A model generated the notes under the pieces. The model saw nothing but the letters and a program-made list of their open reading frames with translations, was not told the origin of the DNA and did no database searches. Shown piece after piece: positions 35,162-43,495 of a stretch of DNA of 64,000 nt. Source of the DNA: Luteimonas terrae (GTDB lineage Bacteria; Pseudomonadota; Gammaproteobacteria; Xanthomonadales; Xanthomonadaceae). The translations under genes and the position numbers were made by a program. Positions within the stretch are counted from its first letter, which is position 1, and each line of letters begins with the position of its first letter. The stretch covers positions 372,001 to 436,000 of the forward strand of contig NZ_SMTG01000002.1 of NCBI RefSeq assembly GCF_004358165.1, written 5' to 3'.

Positions 35162-35167
35162 TAGACT
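35162..35167 (+). promoter_or_regulatory. Candidate -10 for kdkA
   Basis: TGA-TAGACT, an extended -10 ending 7 bases before ATG 35175, which again predicts a leaderless transcript. It is the same hexamer as before the 4.5S RNA. Confidence 0.45.
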
Positions 35168-35174
35168 CGCGGCG

Positions 35175-35945
35175 ATGAACAGATTCGATCCCGCCGAGAG
35201 CCTGACGCCGATACCGGCGGGCGCTTCCGTGGGCGGGCGCGCGGGAGAGTACGGCGCCATTCTGTTCGACGGCACGCAACTGCGGCAAGCCGATCCGCGC
35301 TGGTTCGACCCGGCGCAGTGGGGCGAGCGCGCGCAGCGGGTCGACGGCAGCGGTCGCGGCGGTGCGTGGTTCATCGACGCGACCCACGGACCCTGCGTGC
35401 TGCGCCAGTACCTGCGTGGCGGCATGGTGGGTCACTTCAATCGGGATCTGCACCTGTGGCGCGGTACGCGGCACGTGCGCAGCTTCGTGGAGTTCCGTCT
35501 GTTGCGCGAACTGCTGCGCCGCGACCTGCCGGTGCCGCAGCCGATCGCGGCGAGCTATCTGCGTCGCGGTCCCGGCTATCGCGCCTGGATCCTGATGGAG
35601 CGTCTGCCCGACGTGCGCTCGCTGGCCGATCACATGGCCGATGCGCCTGCCGACGCGCCGCTGGAACAGACCGGGCGCCTGATCGCGCGCTTCCACCGCA
35701 ACGGGCTGGATCACGCCGATCTCAACGCGCACAACATCCTATTCGACGGCGTCGGCAAAGGCTGGCTGATCGATTTCGATCGCGGCCGCCTGCGCATTCC
35801 CGAAACCCGCTGGCGCGAAGGCAATCTCGCGCGGCTCAAGCGTTCGATGCTCAAGCTGCGCGGCACGCGCGACGTGGCCGCGGTCGAAGAGGATTTCGCA
35901 CGGCTGCGCCGGTCCTACGATGCGCTGTGGAGCCGGGGCACCTGA
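35175..35945 (+). CDS. kdkA: 3-deoxy-D-manno-octulosonic acid kinase
   Basis: 256 residues, kinase-like fold of the KdkA/RfaP group. The catalytic loop [14 protein letters not shown] is near residue 180 and the metal-binding Asp is in [11 protein letters not shown] near 200. It phosphorylates the 4-OH of Kdo in lipid A precursors, a step used by organisms with a single Kdo such as Haemophilus and Xanthomonas. Its stop overlaps the next ATG by one base. Confidence 0.93.
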   Translation: MNRFDPAESLTPIPAGASVGGRAGEYGAILFDGTQLRQADPRWFDPAQWGERAQRVDGSGRGGAWFIDATHGPCVLRQYLRGGMVGHFNRDLHLWRGTRHVRSFVEFRLLRELLRRDLPVPQPIAASYLRRGPGYRAWILMERLPDVRSLADHMADAPADAPLEQTGRLIARFHRNGLDHADLNAHNILFDGVGKGWLIDFDRGRLRIPETRWREGNLARLKRSMLKLRGTRDVAAVEEDFARLRRSYDALWSRGT

Positions 35946-36703
35946 TGGACTGGGCCTTGCGCTTCCAGGGCGTGGGCAGCGCGTCGGCGGTGTCGCTGGG
36001 CTCGCCGATGGCGACGATCGAACGCGACGGCGCACCGTGGCTGACCATCGACTGCGGCGGCGAAGGCCTGACCGCCTATCTCGATCACTACGGACAAGCG
36101 CCGCGGGCGCTGTTCGTGACCCACGTGCATCTCGACCACGTCGCCGGTTTCGAGCGCCTGTTCGTCGATCGCTACTTCGACCCCGCGCGACGCGGCCGCA
36201 TGCCGGTCTACGTGCCGGCGACGGTGGTGCCGCTGCTGCACCGGCGCGTCGGTGATTATCCGAACGTGCTGGCCGAAGGCGGCGCCAACTTCTGGGACGC
36301 GTTCCGGCTGATTCCGGTCGGCGACGCGTTCTGGCACGAGGGCGTGCGCCTGGAGGTGTTCCCGGCGCGCCACCACTGGCCCGAGACCGCCTACGGCCTG
36401 CGCCTGCCCGGCAGCCTGGTGTGGAGCGGCGACACGCGGCCGATTCCGGAAATGCTGGCGCGCTTCGCCGATCGCGACGAACTGGTCGCGCACGACTGCG
36501 GCCTGCACGGCAATCCCTCGCACAGCGGCATCGACGATCTCGAGCGCGAGTACGCCGCCGATCTGCTGGCGCGCTGCGTGCTGTACCACTACGCCTCCGA
36601 GGCTGACGGCGCCGCGCTCGAAGCCCGCGGTCACCGGATCGCCCGGCCGGGCCAGACATTCGCGCTGCGTGCAGCGCCTGTGGTGCAGGATGATCGGCCA
36701 TGA
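35945..36703 (+). CDS. MBL-fold metallohydrolase
   Basis: 252 residues. The metal site THVHLDHVAGF is near residue 60 and later ligands are FPARHHWPETAYG, VWSGDTRP and HDCGL. The layout resembles ribonuclease Z-like or cyclic-phosphodiesterase MBL proteins, but no specific substrate can be assigned. It overlaps both neighbours (kdkA by 1 base, moaA by 4), bridging the LPS and molybdopterin groups. Confidence 0.85.
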   Translation: MDWALRFQGVGSASAVSLGSPMATIERDGAPWLTIDCGGEGLTAYLDHYGQAPRALFVTHVHLDHVAGFERLFVDRYFDPARRGRMPVYVPATVVPLLHRRVGDYPNVLAEGGANFWDAFRLIPVGDAFWHEGVRLEVFPARHHWPETAYGLRLPGSLVWSGDTRPIPEMLARFADRDELVAHDCGLHGNPSHSGIDDLEREYAADLLARCVLYHYASEADGAALEARGHRIARPGQTFALRAAPVVQDDRP

Positions 36704-37722
36704 GCGCCTTGCCGCAACTGCCGCAGACCCCGCTGGACCGGCTCGGCCGTCCGCTGCACGACCTGCGGCTGTCGGTGATCGAAGCCTGCAATTTCCGCTG
36801 CGGCTACTGCATGCCGGCCGATCGCGTACCCGACGACTACGGCTTCGATCAGGCCGGGCGCCTGTCCTTCGACGAGATCGAGACGCTGGTGCGCGGCTTC
36901 GCCCGGCTGGGCATGCACAAGCTGCGCCTGACCGGTGGTGAGCCGCTGCTGCGCAAGGGGCTGCCGGCGCTGGTCGAGCGGCTTGCGAAGATTCCGGGCA
37001 TCACCGATCTGGCGATGACCACCAATGCCTCGCTGCTCGCGCGGCACGCGCAGGCGCTGCGCGATGCCGGGCTGCAACGGCTGACGATCAGCCTCGATGC
37101 GCTCGACCCTGCGCTGTTCCGCAGGCTGTCGGGCGAACGCGGCGACATCGACGCCGTGCTGGCCGGCATCGCCGCAGCAGAGGCCGCAGGGTTCCGCGGC
37201 ATCAAGTTCAACTGCGTCGTACAGCGCGGCGTCAACGACCACGAGGTCGAGCGCATGGCCGCGCATTTCCGCGGCAGCGGCCACGTGCTGCGGTTCATCG
37301 AATACATGGACGTCGGCACCTGCAACGGCTGGGACCGCGCCCGCGTCGTGCCCTCGCACGAATTGCATGCCTGCATCGACGCGCGCTGGCCGCTGCGTGC
37401 ATTGGATGCGAACTACCGCGGTGAAGTCGCCGAGCGGCACGCCTACGCCGACGGTGCAGGCGAGATCGGCTTCATCAGTTCCGTCACCGCACCGTTCTGC
37501 GGCGACTGTCAGCGCGCCCGTGTGTCGGCGGACGGCAGCCTCTACACCTGCCTGTTCTCCGGCCTCGGCCAGCCGATGCGCGACTGGCTGGGCGAAGGCG
37601 AGGCGGCGTTTTCCTCGCGTCTGGCCGACCTGTGGTCGCGGCGCGGCGATCGCTACAGCGAGCTGCGCGGCAGCGCGAGCGCGCCGCGCAAGCATGTGGA
37701 GATGTTCCTTGTCGGAGGCTGA
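36700..37722 (+). CDS. moaA: GTP 3',8-cyclase (molybdenum cofactor synthesis)
   Basis: 340 residues. Radical SAM Cys triad CNFRCGYCM near residue 30. The second Fe-S site is in the C-terminal half (APFCGDCQRARV, LYTCLFS). KLRLTGGEPLLR is the family motif. The protein ends in Gly-Gly (LVGG), which is needed for activity in MoaA. It converts GTP to 3',8-cyclo-7,8-dihydro-GTP, the first step of molybdopterin synthesis, and moaC, D and E follow. Confidence 0.97.
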   Translation: MSALPQLPQTPLDRLGRPLHDLRLSVIEACNFRCGYCMPADRVPDDYGFDQAGRLSFDEIETLVRGFARLGMHKLRLTGGEPLLRKGLPALVERLAKIPGITDLAMTTNASLLARHAQALRDAGLQRLTISLDALDPALFRRLSGERGDIDAVLAGIAAAEAAGFRGIKFNCVVQRGVNDHEVERMAAHFRGSGHVLRFIEYMDVGTCNGWDRARVVPSHELHACIDARWPLRALDANYRGEVAERHAYADGAGEIGFISSVTAPFCGDCQRARVSADGSLYTCLFSGLGQPMRDWLGEGEAAFSSRLADLWSRRGDRYSELRGSASAPRKHVEMFLVGG

Positions 37723-37725
37723 CCC

Positions 37726-38106
37726 GTGGATGCTGCCGCGCTGCATGCGCATCTCGAATCCTTGGAGCGTGCGCTGCTCGATCCTTCTGTACGCGCCGAC
37801 GCATCGCGGTTGGACGCGCTGATCGCTGAGGATTTCATGGAGATTGGCGCGTCCGGCGCCGCCTTCGGCAAGTCGAATGTGGTGACGCGGTTACCCGACG
37901 AATCGGGCGTGGTGTTCGAGGTCGAGACGATGCGCGTGCATCGTGTGTCGGAAGACATCGTCCGCCTGGTCTATGCCGCTGTGCGAGTCACAGATGGCGA
38001 CACGCGCCGTTCCTTGCGCAGCTCGTGGTGGCGGCGCGAAACCGATGGCCGGTGGCGGATGGTCTTCCATCAAGGGACGCCTGACACCGGGGCCGGTACC
38101 ATCTGA
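37726..38106 (+). CDS. DUF4440/SnoaL-like protein
   Basis: 126 residues from GTG 37726, 3 bases after the moaA stop. The NTF2-like pattern is seen in [13 protein letters not shown] near residue 33 and [19 protein letters not shown] at the end. Members bind small ligands or are uncharacterised. It sits between moaA and moaC, and its codons look somewhat less GC-biased than its neighbours, so it may be a later insertion into the operon. Confidence 0.8.
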   Translation: MDAAALHAHLESLERALLDPSVRADASRLDALIAEDFMEIGASGAAFGKSNVVTRLPDESGVVFEVETMRVHRVSEDIVRLVYAAVRVTDGDTRRSLRSSWWRRETDGRWRMVFHQGTPDTGAGTI

Positions 38107-38132
38107 AATCCGCTTCGTCGCGCCGAGTCCCA

Positions 38133-38648
38133 ATGCCCCGCAGTTCATCCAAGCCGCCTCGCACGCTGACCCACCTCGACGCCACCGGCCGCCCGACCAT
38201 GGTCGACGTGTCCGGCAAGGCCACGACCGCGCGTGTCGCCAGCGCCGAGTGCCGTGTCCGCTTTCCCGCCGATGTCGCCGCGCAGTTGCGCGCCAATGGT
38301 CTGAAGAGCGCCAAGGGCGGCATCGTCGACACCGCGGTCATCGCCGGCACCATGGCGGTCAAGCGCACCCACGAGTTGATTCCGTTCTGCCATCCGCTGC
38401 CGATCGACGGCATCCGCATCGCGATCGACTGGCACGCCGAGCGCGAGCTGCGCATCGAGTGCATGGTGAAGACGACGCACCGGACCGGCGTCGAGATGGA
38501 AGCGCTGACCGGCGCGACCGTCGCTGCGCTCACGGTCTACGACATGTGCAAGGCGCTGTCGCACGCCATCGTGCTGGGTCCGGCCAAGCTGGTCGGCAAA
38601 CGCGGCGGCAAGCGCGATGTCGGCACGATCGACGGGAGCGCCGCATGA
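38133..38648 (+). CDS. moaC: Cyclic pyranopterin monophosphate synthase
   Basis: 171 residues. Hallmarks: [65 protein letters not shown] and LVGKRGGKR. It converts the MoaA product to cyclic pyranopterin monophosphate. The stop overlaps moaD by 4 bases. Confidence 0.97.
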   Translation: MPRSSSKPPRTLTHLDATGRPTMVDVSGKATTARVASAECRVRFPADVAAQLRANGLKSAKGGIVDTAVIAGTMAVKRTHELIPFCHPLPIDGIRIAIDWHAERELRIECMVKTTHRTGVEMEALTGATVAALTVYDMCKALSHAIVLGPAKLVGKRGGKRDVGTIDGSAA

Positions 38649-38887
38649 GCACGGTGCATCTGCTGTATTTCGCCAGCCTGCGCGACGCAGCCGGGCAGGG
38701 CGGAGAAGCGTGGACGACGGAGGCGGTCGATCTGCGCGCGCTCTACGCCGAGGTGCAGGCGCGGCACGGGTTCGTGTTGCCGGTCGAGCGCCTGCGCGTC
38801 GCGGTCGATGGCGCGTTCGCGCGCTGGACCGATCCGGTGCGTGCGGGCAGCGAGATCGCTTTCATTCCCCCGGTCAGCGGAGGCTGA
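38645..38887 (+). CDS. moaD: Molybdopterin synthase small subunit (MoaD)
   Basis: 80 residues, ubiquitin-like fold, ending FIPPVSGG. The terminal Gly-Gly is adenylated and thiocarboxylated to carry sulfur. It begins [14 protein letters not shown], as usual. It lies between moaC (4-base overlap) and moaE (1-base gap), its catalytic partner. Confidence 0.96.
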   Translation: MSTVHLLYFASLRDAAGQGGEAWTTEAVDLRALYAEVQARHGFVLPVERLRVAVDGAFARWTDPVRAGSEIAFIPPVSGG

Positions 38888-38888
38888 G

Positions 38889-39332
38889 ATGGACACTCGC
38901 GATTTCTGGTTGGCCGATGCGCCCGTCGATCTGGCACCGCTGCGCCGCCGCGCGCAGCACGACCGCGCCGGCGCGTTCGCCAGTTTCGAAGGCTGGGTGC
39001 GCAACCACAACGAGGGCCGTCCGGTGCACGGGCTGCGGTACGAATCCTATGTCGCGCTGGCCGAGGCCGAGGGTGCCCAGGTCATCGCCGAGGCACGCGC
39101 GAAGTTCGATCTGTGCGGCGCACTGTGCGTGCACCGCATCGGCGACCTGGCGATCGGCGACATGGCGGTGTGGGTCGGCGTGACCGCCGCGCATCGCGGC
39201 GCCGCGTTCGATGCCTGCCGCTGGATCATCGACGAGATCAAGGACCGCGTGCCGATCTGGAAGCACGAGCGCTACGCCGATGGCGATGCCGGCTGGCTGC
39301 ACCCGGAGACGACGCGAGGGACCGACGCATGA
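38889..39332 (+). CDS. moaE: Molybdopterin synthase catalytic subunit (MoaE)
   Basis: 147 residues. Typical motifs: GAFASFEGWVRNHNEG, LRYESYVALAEAEGAQ, HRIGDLAIGDMAVWV, HRGAAFDACRWIIDEIKDRVPIWK (in two parts: HRGAAFDACRWI and IDEIKDRVPIWKHE). The lysine in VPIWKHE is the conserved catalytic one. It inserts two sulfurs into the pterin to make molybdopterin. It overlaps the propeller gene by 4 bases. Confidence 0.96.
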   Translation: MDTRDFWLADAPVDLAPLRRRAQHDRAGAFASFEGWVRNHNEGRPVHGLRYESYVALAEAEGAQVIAEARAKFDLCGALCVHRIGDLAIGDMAVWVGVTAAHRGAAFDACRWIIDEIKDRVPIWKHERYADGDAGWLHPETTRGTDA

Positions 39333-40339
39333 GGCGCCTGCTGCTCTGCATGGCGCTGTCGAGCGTCGTGGCCGCCGTGCACGGCGCGCCGCGTCTGCTG
39401 GTCGGCAACAAGTCGGCCGACACGGTCTGGTCGCTCGATGCCGGGAGCGGCGAGCGTCGCGCGGCGTACGCGGCCGGGCCGGCGCCGCACGAGATCGCGG
39501 TGACCCGCGACGGCCGCACGGCCGTCGTGACCACCTACGGGCACCAGGACGCCGCGTATAGTCTGACGGCGATCGATCTGGGCGACGGATCGACGCGCAC
39601 GATCGACCTCGGCACGCATGGACGGCCTCACGGCCTGCAATTGCTCGCGGATGGAACTGCCCTGGTCACCACTGAATCCAGCGGCAGGCTGCTGCGCGTG
39701 GATGTCGCGCGCGGCGCGGTCACCGGTGTCGCCGACGTGGGCGAGGGCATCGGCCACATGGTCGCGGTTTCGCGCAACGGCGCGGTCGCCTATGTCAGCA
39801 AGATCCGCGCGGGCACCCTGGTGCGCGTGGACGTCGCGACCATGCGCGCGACTGCGGAACGACCGGCCGGCGCCGGCGCCGAAGGCATCGCCTTGGCGCC
39901 CGATGGCACGGTCTGGGTCACCAATCGCGCCGACGATACCGTCACCGTGCATGATCCGGAGTCGCTCGAAATTCGGGCCACATTGCCGAGCGCGGGGTTT
40001 CCGATCCGAGTCGTGTTCACGCCCGATGGCCGCCACGCGCTGGTGACCAATGCGAAGGCGGCGACGCTGTCGGTGTTCGACGTGGCGACGCGCCAGCCGG
40101 TCGAGACGGTTGCGCTCGCGCCCACCGATGCGGCGCTGCACGACACGCTGCTCGGCAGCGGGCCGTTGCCGATCGGCGTGGTCGTCGACCCCGCGCGGCC
40201 TCGCGCGTATGTCGCAATCAGCGGCGCGGATCGCATCGCCGTGGTCGATACCGACCGGTGGCGTGTCGTCGATCACTGGACGACCGGCCGCGAACCCGAT
40301 GCGCTGGCGCTCGTGCCGGACGGCGGAAGCGCCCCGTGA
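39329..40339 (+). CDS. Exported YVTN-type beta-propeller protein
   Basis: 336 residues with a signal peptide (about residues 1-19, cut near VHGA). About seven propeller repeats follow (LLVGNKSADTVWSLD, HGLQLLADGTALVTT, GIALAPDGTVWVTNRADDTV, VVFTPDGRHALVTNAKA, AYVAISGADRIAVVD). The function is unknown; relatives include cytochrome d1-like and 40-residue YVTN proteins. It is overlapped by moaE and by the next lipoprotein gene, so it is co-expressed with molybdopterin synthesis. Confidence 0.85.
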   Translation: MRRLLLCMALSSVVAAVHGAPRLLVGNKSADTVWSLDAGSGERRAAYAAGPAPHEIAVTRDGRTAVVTTYGHQDAAYSLTAIDLGDGSTRTIDLGTHGRPHGLQLLADGTALVTTESSGRLLRVDVARGAVTGVADVGEGIGHMVAVSRNGAVAYVSKIRAGTLVRVDVATMRATAERPAGAGAEGIALAPDGTVWVTNRADDTVTVHDPESLEIRATLPSAGFPIRVVFTPDGRHALVTNAKAATLSVFDVATRQPVETVALAPTDAALHDTLLGSGPLPIGVVVDPARPRAYVAISGADRIAVVDTDRWRVVDHWTTGREPDALALVPDGGSAP

Positions 40340-40887
40340 TGCGGCGGGCATTTGCGCTCGCGCTGGTCGCCAGCGTCGCGGGCTGCGCGTCCTCGCCACC
40401 CGCCGCGATACCCGAACCGCCTGCACAAGGCGCCGTGGGTGCCGCCTTGATCGCGCCGGCCGCGGATACCCGGCGCATGGACGCCGTACGCCATCAGCGC
40501 TTCATCCACCCCAATCCCGACAGCGCCACGCTGCCGGTCTATCCGGAAGACCGGTTGCCGCTGCGTCTGGACCCGGTTGTGGTCTGTGTCGATGCGGTGA
40601 TCGATGTCGAAGGTCTGGTGTCGGCGGCGGTGCCGCGAAGCGACGATGCGTGCGCACCGCCGGCAGGCATCGACACCGCGGCCTTCGTCGCGTCGGCGCT
40701 GGCGGCGGTCCGCGGCTGGACCTATGCGCCCGCGCTGCTGTGCGTGGCGCCCGAGGATTTCGTCGGCGACGATCCGTGCATGGCCGAACATGTCGTCGAA
40801 ACGCCGACCGCAGTGCGCCTGTCGTATGCGTTCCGCTTCAGCCAGAGCGCCGGAACGCCGCAGGTCGAACGCGTCGGCGCGCCCTGA
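40339..40887 (+). CDS. Lipoprotein with a TonB-C-like domain, unknown function
   Basis: 182 residues. The lipobox VASVAGC puts the lipidated Cys near residue 16. The C-terminal part (VVVCVDAVIDVEGLVSAAV, AALAAVRGWTYAPALL, VRLSYAFRFS) follows the pattern of the TonB C-terminal fold, with four extra Cys that could pair. A role as a periplasmic TonB-like adaptor is a guess. It ends the moa transcription unit, just before the 4.5S RNA promoter. Confidence 0.7.
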   Translation: MRRAFALALVASVAGCASSPPAAIPEPPAQGAVGAALIAPAADTRRMDAVRHQRFIHPNPDSATLPVYPEDRLPLRLDPVVVCVDAVIDVEGLVSAAVPRSDDACAPPAGIDTAAFVASALAAVRGWTYAPALLCVAPEDFVGDDPCMAEHVVETPTAVRLSYAFRFSQSAGTPQVERVGAP

Positions 40888-40925
40888 ACCGCGTCTCCGC
40901 CATAGGCGGGTCGCCGCGAGCCTGC

Positions 40926-40931
40926 TAGACT
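40926..40931 (+). promoter_or_regulatory. -10 of the 4.5S RNA gene
   Basis: TGC-TAGACT, an extended -10. The predicted start near 40938 would leave about 48 bases of precursor before the folded RNA. Confidence 0.55.
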
Positions 40932-40985
40932 CCGCGTCCCGTCGTCATGGCGGGGTCGGGCGCAAGGCCCGGTGCGTGTCCCTAT

Positions 40986-41096
40986 GGTGGCCCCGTCGGC
41001 CCCTCGCGACGCTAGATCGAAAATCCCGCCAGGGCCGGAAGGCAGCAACGGTATCGGTCGATGCGGGCGCCGAGGTCAGTCGGCGGGGTCATCACC
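40986..41096 (+). ncRNA. ffs: Signal recognition particle 4.5S RNA
   Basis: The core GCCAGGGCCGGAAGGCAGCA at 41028-41047, followed by ACGGTA, is the Ffh-binding internal-loop signature. Flanks pair into a long hairpin: GGTGGCCCCGTCGGC at the 5' end against GTCGGCGGGGTCATCACC at the 3' end. It guides membrane proteins to SecYEG with Ffh and FtsY. Exact ends are estimated from pairing; the primary transcript may begin near 40938. Confidence 0.88.
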
Positions 41097-41119
41097 TTAT
41101 CCGGACTTCAAGATGCGCG

Positions 41120-41149
41120 GCAGCGGACCGGCGTGTGCCGATCCGCTGC
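41120..41149. terminator. Hairpin between 4.5S RNA and the leftward lipocalin-like gene
   Basis: GCAGCGGACCGGC-GTGT-GCCGATCCGCTGC with a bulge. It has no T tract, so termination is only possible, not clear. Confidence 0.35.
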
Positions 41150-41155
41150 TCTCCA

Positions 41156-41692
41156 TCAGCGCGTCTCGCGTGCGCGTTCGAACGTGATGATGCTGCGCGT
41201 CTCGCCCTTGTCGGCCCAGTTCGGCATCACGCGCCACGGCGTGAGCACCTGCAGGCGCTCGCCATCGAGCTTGAACTGGCGGCGCTGCTCGGTGCCGACC
41301 CATGCCGGATTCCAAGCGACGTCGACCGCGGTGATCCAGGTGTCGCCCTCGATCCGCCAGCGGCCGGTATAGGCGATCACGGTTTCCAGCAGCCGCGCCT
41401 TTTCCTGGTCGGTCTCGCCGGCCTCGCGGCCTTCGCCGGTCAGCACGAACCAGACGCGGCCTTCGGGCGCGAACATCACGTAGCCGGTCGGACGATCGCC
41501 CATCGGCGGAAACATCTCGCCGGTGTTCTTGACCTCGACGTCGTAGGACAGCAGGCGCCAGCTGCCTGCCAATGCTGTCGACGCGGGGTCGGTGGGAGAT
41601 GTGTTTGCGGATGTCGCAGGGGCCTGGGCCATGACGGTGTTCGACAGGGTGATCGACATCAGCAGTGCTGCGACGGATCGGGCCTGCAACAT
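41156..41692 (-). CDS. Exported lipocalin-like domain protein
   Basis: 178 residues. The signal peptide ends near NTVMAQA (residue 23). The mature part has the lipocalin-like pattern LAGSWRLLSYDVEVKNTGE, PTGYVMFAPEGRVWFVL, YTGRWRIEGDTWITAVD and the closing ITFERA. These small barrels are of unknown ligand. ATG 41692 is chosen because AGGAG lies 7 bases upstream; the in-frame ATG two codons earlier would be too close to it. Confidence 0.8.
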   Translation of the reverse strand: MLQARSVAALLMSITLSNTVMAQAPATSANTSPTDPASTALAGSWRLLSYDVEVKNTGEMFPPMGDRPTGYVMFAPEGRVWFVLTGEGREAGETDQEKARLLETVIAYTGRWRIEGDTWITAVDVAWNPAWVGTEQRRQFKLDGERLQVLTPWRVMPNWADKGETRSIITFERARETR

Positions 41693-41744
41693 GGACATTC
41701 TCCTTCTGAACGGAGCCGCGGGACGACGCAGGCGGTGCATGTCA

Positions 41745-42098
41745 TCAGACCCCCGCCCACAACGCCGCGAGGGCGAGCACGGCAGGGAGCGTCTGCACGA
41801 ACAGGATCCTGCGGCTCGACGTGACCGCGCCGAAGACGCCGGCGATCGCGATGCAGCACAGGAAGAACAGCTTGAACGCGAAGCCTGCCGTTCCCAGCGC
41901 GAGCCCTGTGATCAGGCCGGCCGCGAGGAAGCCGTTGTAGAGCCCCTGGTTGGCGGCAAGCACCCGCGTCTGCGCGGCGAATTCTGGCGTGAGCTTGAAC
42001 GTGCGACGGGCGCGCGGCGTTTCCCACAGCCACATCTCCAGCACCAGGATGTAGAGGTGCAGCAGCGCGATCAGTGCGATCAGGATCGTAGCGATCAT
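41745..42098 (-). CDS. DUF1304 membrane protein
   Basis: 117 residues with four hydrophobic helices. It shows the family's LHLYILVLEMWLWETPRAR near residue 14 and LAANQGLYNGFLAAGLI in the middle. Function unknown. It sits 19 bases after the oxidoreductase stop and 52 bases before the lipocalin-like gene, all leftward, so the three form one unit placed between ffs and dnaX. Confidence 0.88.
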   Translation of the reverse strand: MIATILIALIALLHLYILVLEMWLWETPRARRTFKLTPEFAAQTRVLAANQGLYNGFLAAGLITGLALGTAGFAFKLFFLCCIAIAGVFGAVTSSRRILFVQTLPAVLALAALWAGV

Positions 42099-42117
42099 CC
42101 CGCGTCTCCCTCGGGGG

Positions 42118-43095
42118 TCAGGGTTGCAGCAGTACCTTGCCGGCCTTGCCCGGCGCCAGCGACGCGCGCACCGCATCGGCGATCCGGTCCAGGCCGAACG
42201 TGGCTTCCACCGGAAGCGTCAGGCTGCCATCCGCGACCAGGCGGAGCAGTTCGCCGATCAGCCGGCGTCGCACGTCGGCGGGCATCGCGGCACTGATCTT
42301 GGAGCCCCAGAAGCCCTTGACCCGCGCCTGCTTGAAGATCAGATCGCCCGACGACAGCTGCATCGGCTCGCCAGCCATCGTGCCGAAGGACACCAGCAGG
42401 CCATCCTGGCCGAGCAGGCCCAGCAGATCGCCGCTGGCCTGGCCGCCGATCGAATCGACCGCCGCGCGTATCGGCGCCCCGCCGGTGATGGCCCGCACCC
42501 GGTCCTGCCAGCCCGCTCGGGCAGTGGAGACCGCATGCGCGATGCCCAGCGCCGCGAGTTCGTCGACGCCGGCGTCGCGCCGGACCAGATTCACCAGCTG
42601 CACGCCCCGCGCCTGCGCGAGCATGGCCAGGGTCTTGCCCACCGCGCCGTTCGCGGTGTTCTGGATGATCCAGTCGCCACGTTCGACCTCGAGAAATTCC
42701 AGCAGCGAGATCGCGCTGAACGGCATCGCGATCAGCTGCGCTGCCGCACCATCGGCAATCGCCTCCGGCACCGGCACCAGTCCAGCGGCAGGCGCGAGGA
42801 AATATTCCGCCCAGGTGCCGTGGACCGACGCCACCGCCACGCGTTGACCAGGCGTCACGCCGGTCACGTCGGCGCCGAGCGCATCGACGGTACCGACGGC
42901 TTCCGAGCCGCCGATCGCCGGGAGGTCCGGCTTGTAGCCGTAGCTGCCGCGCACGGTCCACAGGTCGTGGTTGTGGATCGGCGAGAGGATCGTCCGGATC
43001 CGCACCTGGCCCGGGCCGGGCTCGGACATGGGGCTGTCGCCGGGGGACAGGACCTCGGCGGGATCGCCGAAAGTCGCGTGCAGGACGCTGCGCAT
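42118..43095 (-). CDS. MDR-family zinc-type alcohol dehydrogenase/quinone oxidoreductase
   Basis: 325 residues. GroES-like N-terminus (ILSPIHNHDLWTVRGSYGYK, PAIGGSEAVGTV) and a Rossmann domain whose nucleotide loop is NTANGAVGKTLAMLA near residue 150. The structural-zinc Cys cluster is absent, so it belongs to the non-zinc quinone/enoyl reductase branch and should use NADPH. The substrate is unknown. Confidence 0.85.
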   Translation of the reverse strand: MRSVLHATFGDPAEVLSPGDSPMSEPGPGQVRIRTILSPIHNHDLWTVRGSYGYKPDLPAIGGSEAVGTVDALGADVTGVTPGQRVAVASVHGTWAEYFLAPAAGLVPVPEAIADGAAAQLIAMPFSAISLLEFLEVERGDWIIQNTANGAVGKTLAMLAQARGVQLVNLVRRDAGVDELAALGIAHAVSTARAGWQDRVRAITGGAPIRAAVDSIGGQASGDLLGLLGQDGLLVSFGTMAGEPMQLSSGDLIFKQARVKGFWGSKISAAMPADVRRRLIGELLRLVADGSLTLPVEATFGLDRIADAVRASLAPGKAGKVLLQP

Positions 43096-43242
43096 GGGAC
43101 CGCCTCGCGGAAGGAGTTGCGCGCAGTCTGGAGCGCTGTCGCGTAAAAGCGTGTCGACGGAACGGCGCATGCCGGGGGGCCTGGGCGGCGCGTGGAATTC
43201 CGGGCGCACGATCGTGGCCAGCGCGAGCGTCCCAGAAAACGA

Positions 43243-43266
43243 AAGCCCCGCGATCAGGCGGGGCTT
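43243..43266 (-). terminator. Terminator of tRNA-Ser (GGA)
   Basis: AAGCCCCGC-GATCAG-GCGGGGCTT, with TTCGTTTTC following on the minus strand. Confidence 0.85.
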
Positions 43267-43278
43267 CCGGATACTGCT

Positions 43279-43371
43279 TGGCGGAGAGAGGGGGATTCGA
43301 ACCCCCGAAGCGCGGTTTAGACGCTTACACACTTTCCAGGCGTGCTCCTTCAACCACTCGGACACCTCTCC
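43279..43371 (-). tRNA. tRNA-Ser (GGA)
   Basis: 93 bases with encoded CCA. The acceptor stem GGAGAGG pairs with CCTCTCC. The loop TGGAAAG gives anticodon GGA (plus-strand TCC at 43335-43337). It has a long variable arm. Confidence 0.96.
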
Positions 43372-43435
43372 TGAACCTGTCCCGCGCGGGGCGCCGGAGC
43401 GCCGCGCAACGGCGTCGGGACGCCGCGGGCCGGCC

Positions 43436-43464
43436 ATTCTAGCCGGGGCCGCGGGTGGTCACAA
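43436..43464 (-). promoter_or_regulatory. Promoter of tRNA-Ser (GGA)
   Basis: On the minus strand, TTGTGA (43459-43464), a 17-base spacer, then TAGAAT (43436-43441). The leader to the tRNA is about 58 bases. It is divergent from the dnaX -10 just 40 bases away. Confidence 0.7.
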
Positions 43465-43480
43465 GGAACCTGTGAGCGCA

Positions 43481-43489
43481 TGGCAGAAT
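43481..43489 (+). promoter_or_regulatory. Candidate extended -10 for dnaX
   Basis: TGG-CAGAAT; the hexamer ends 6 bases before ATG 43496, the same geometry as at kdsB, so dnaX may be leaderless. Confidence 0.5.
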
Positions 43490-43495
43490 AGCCGG

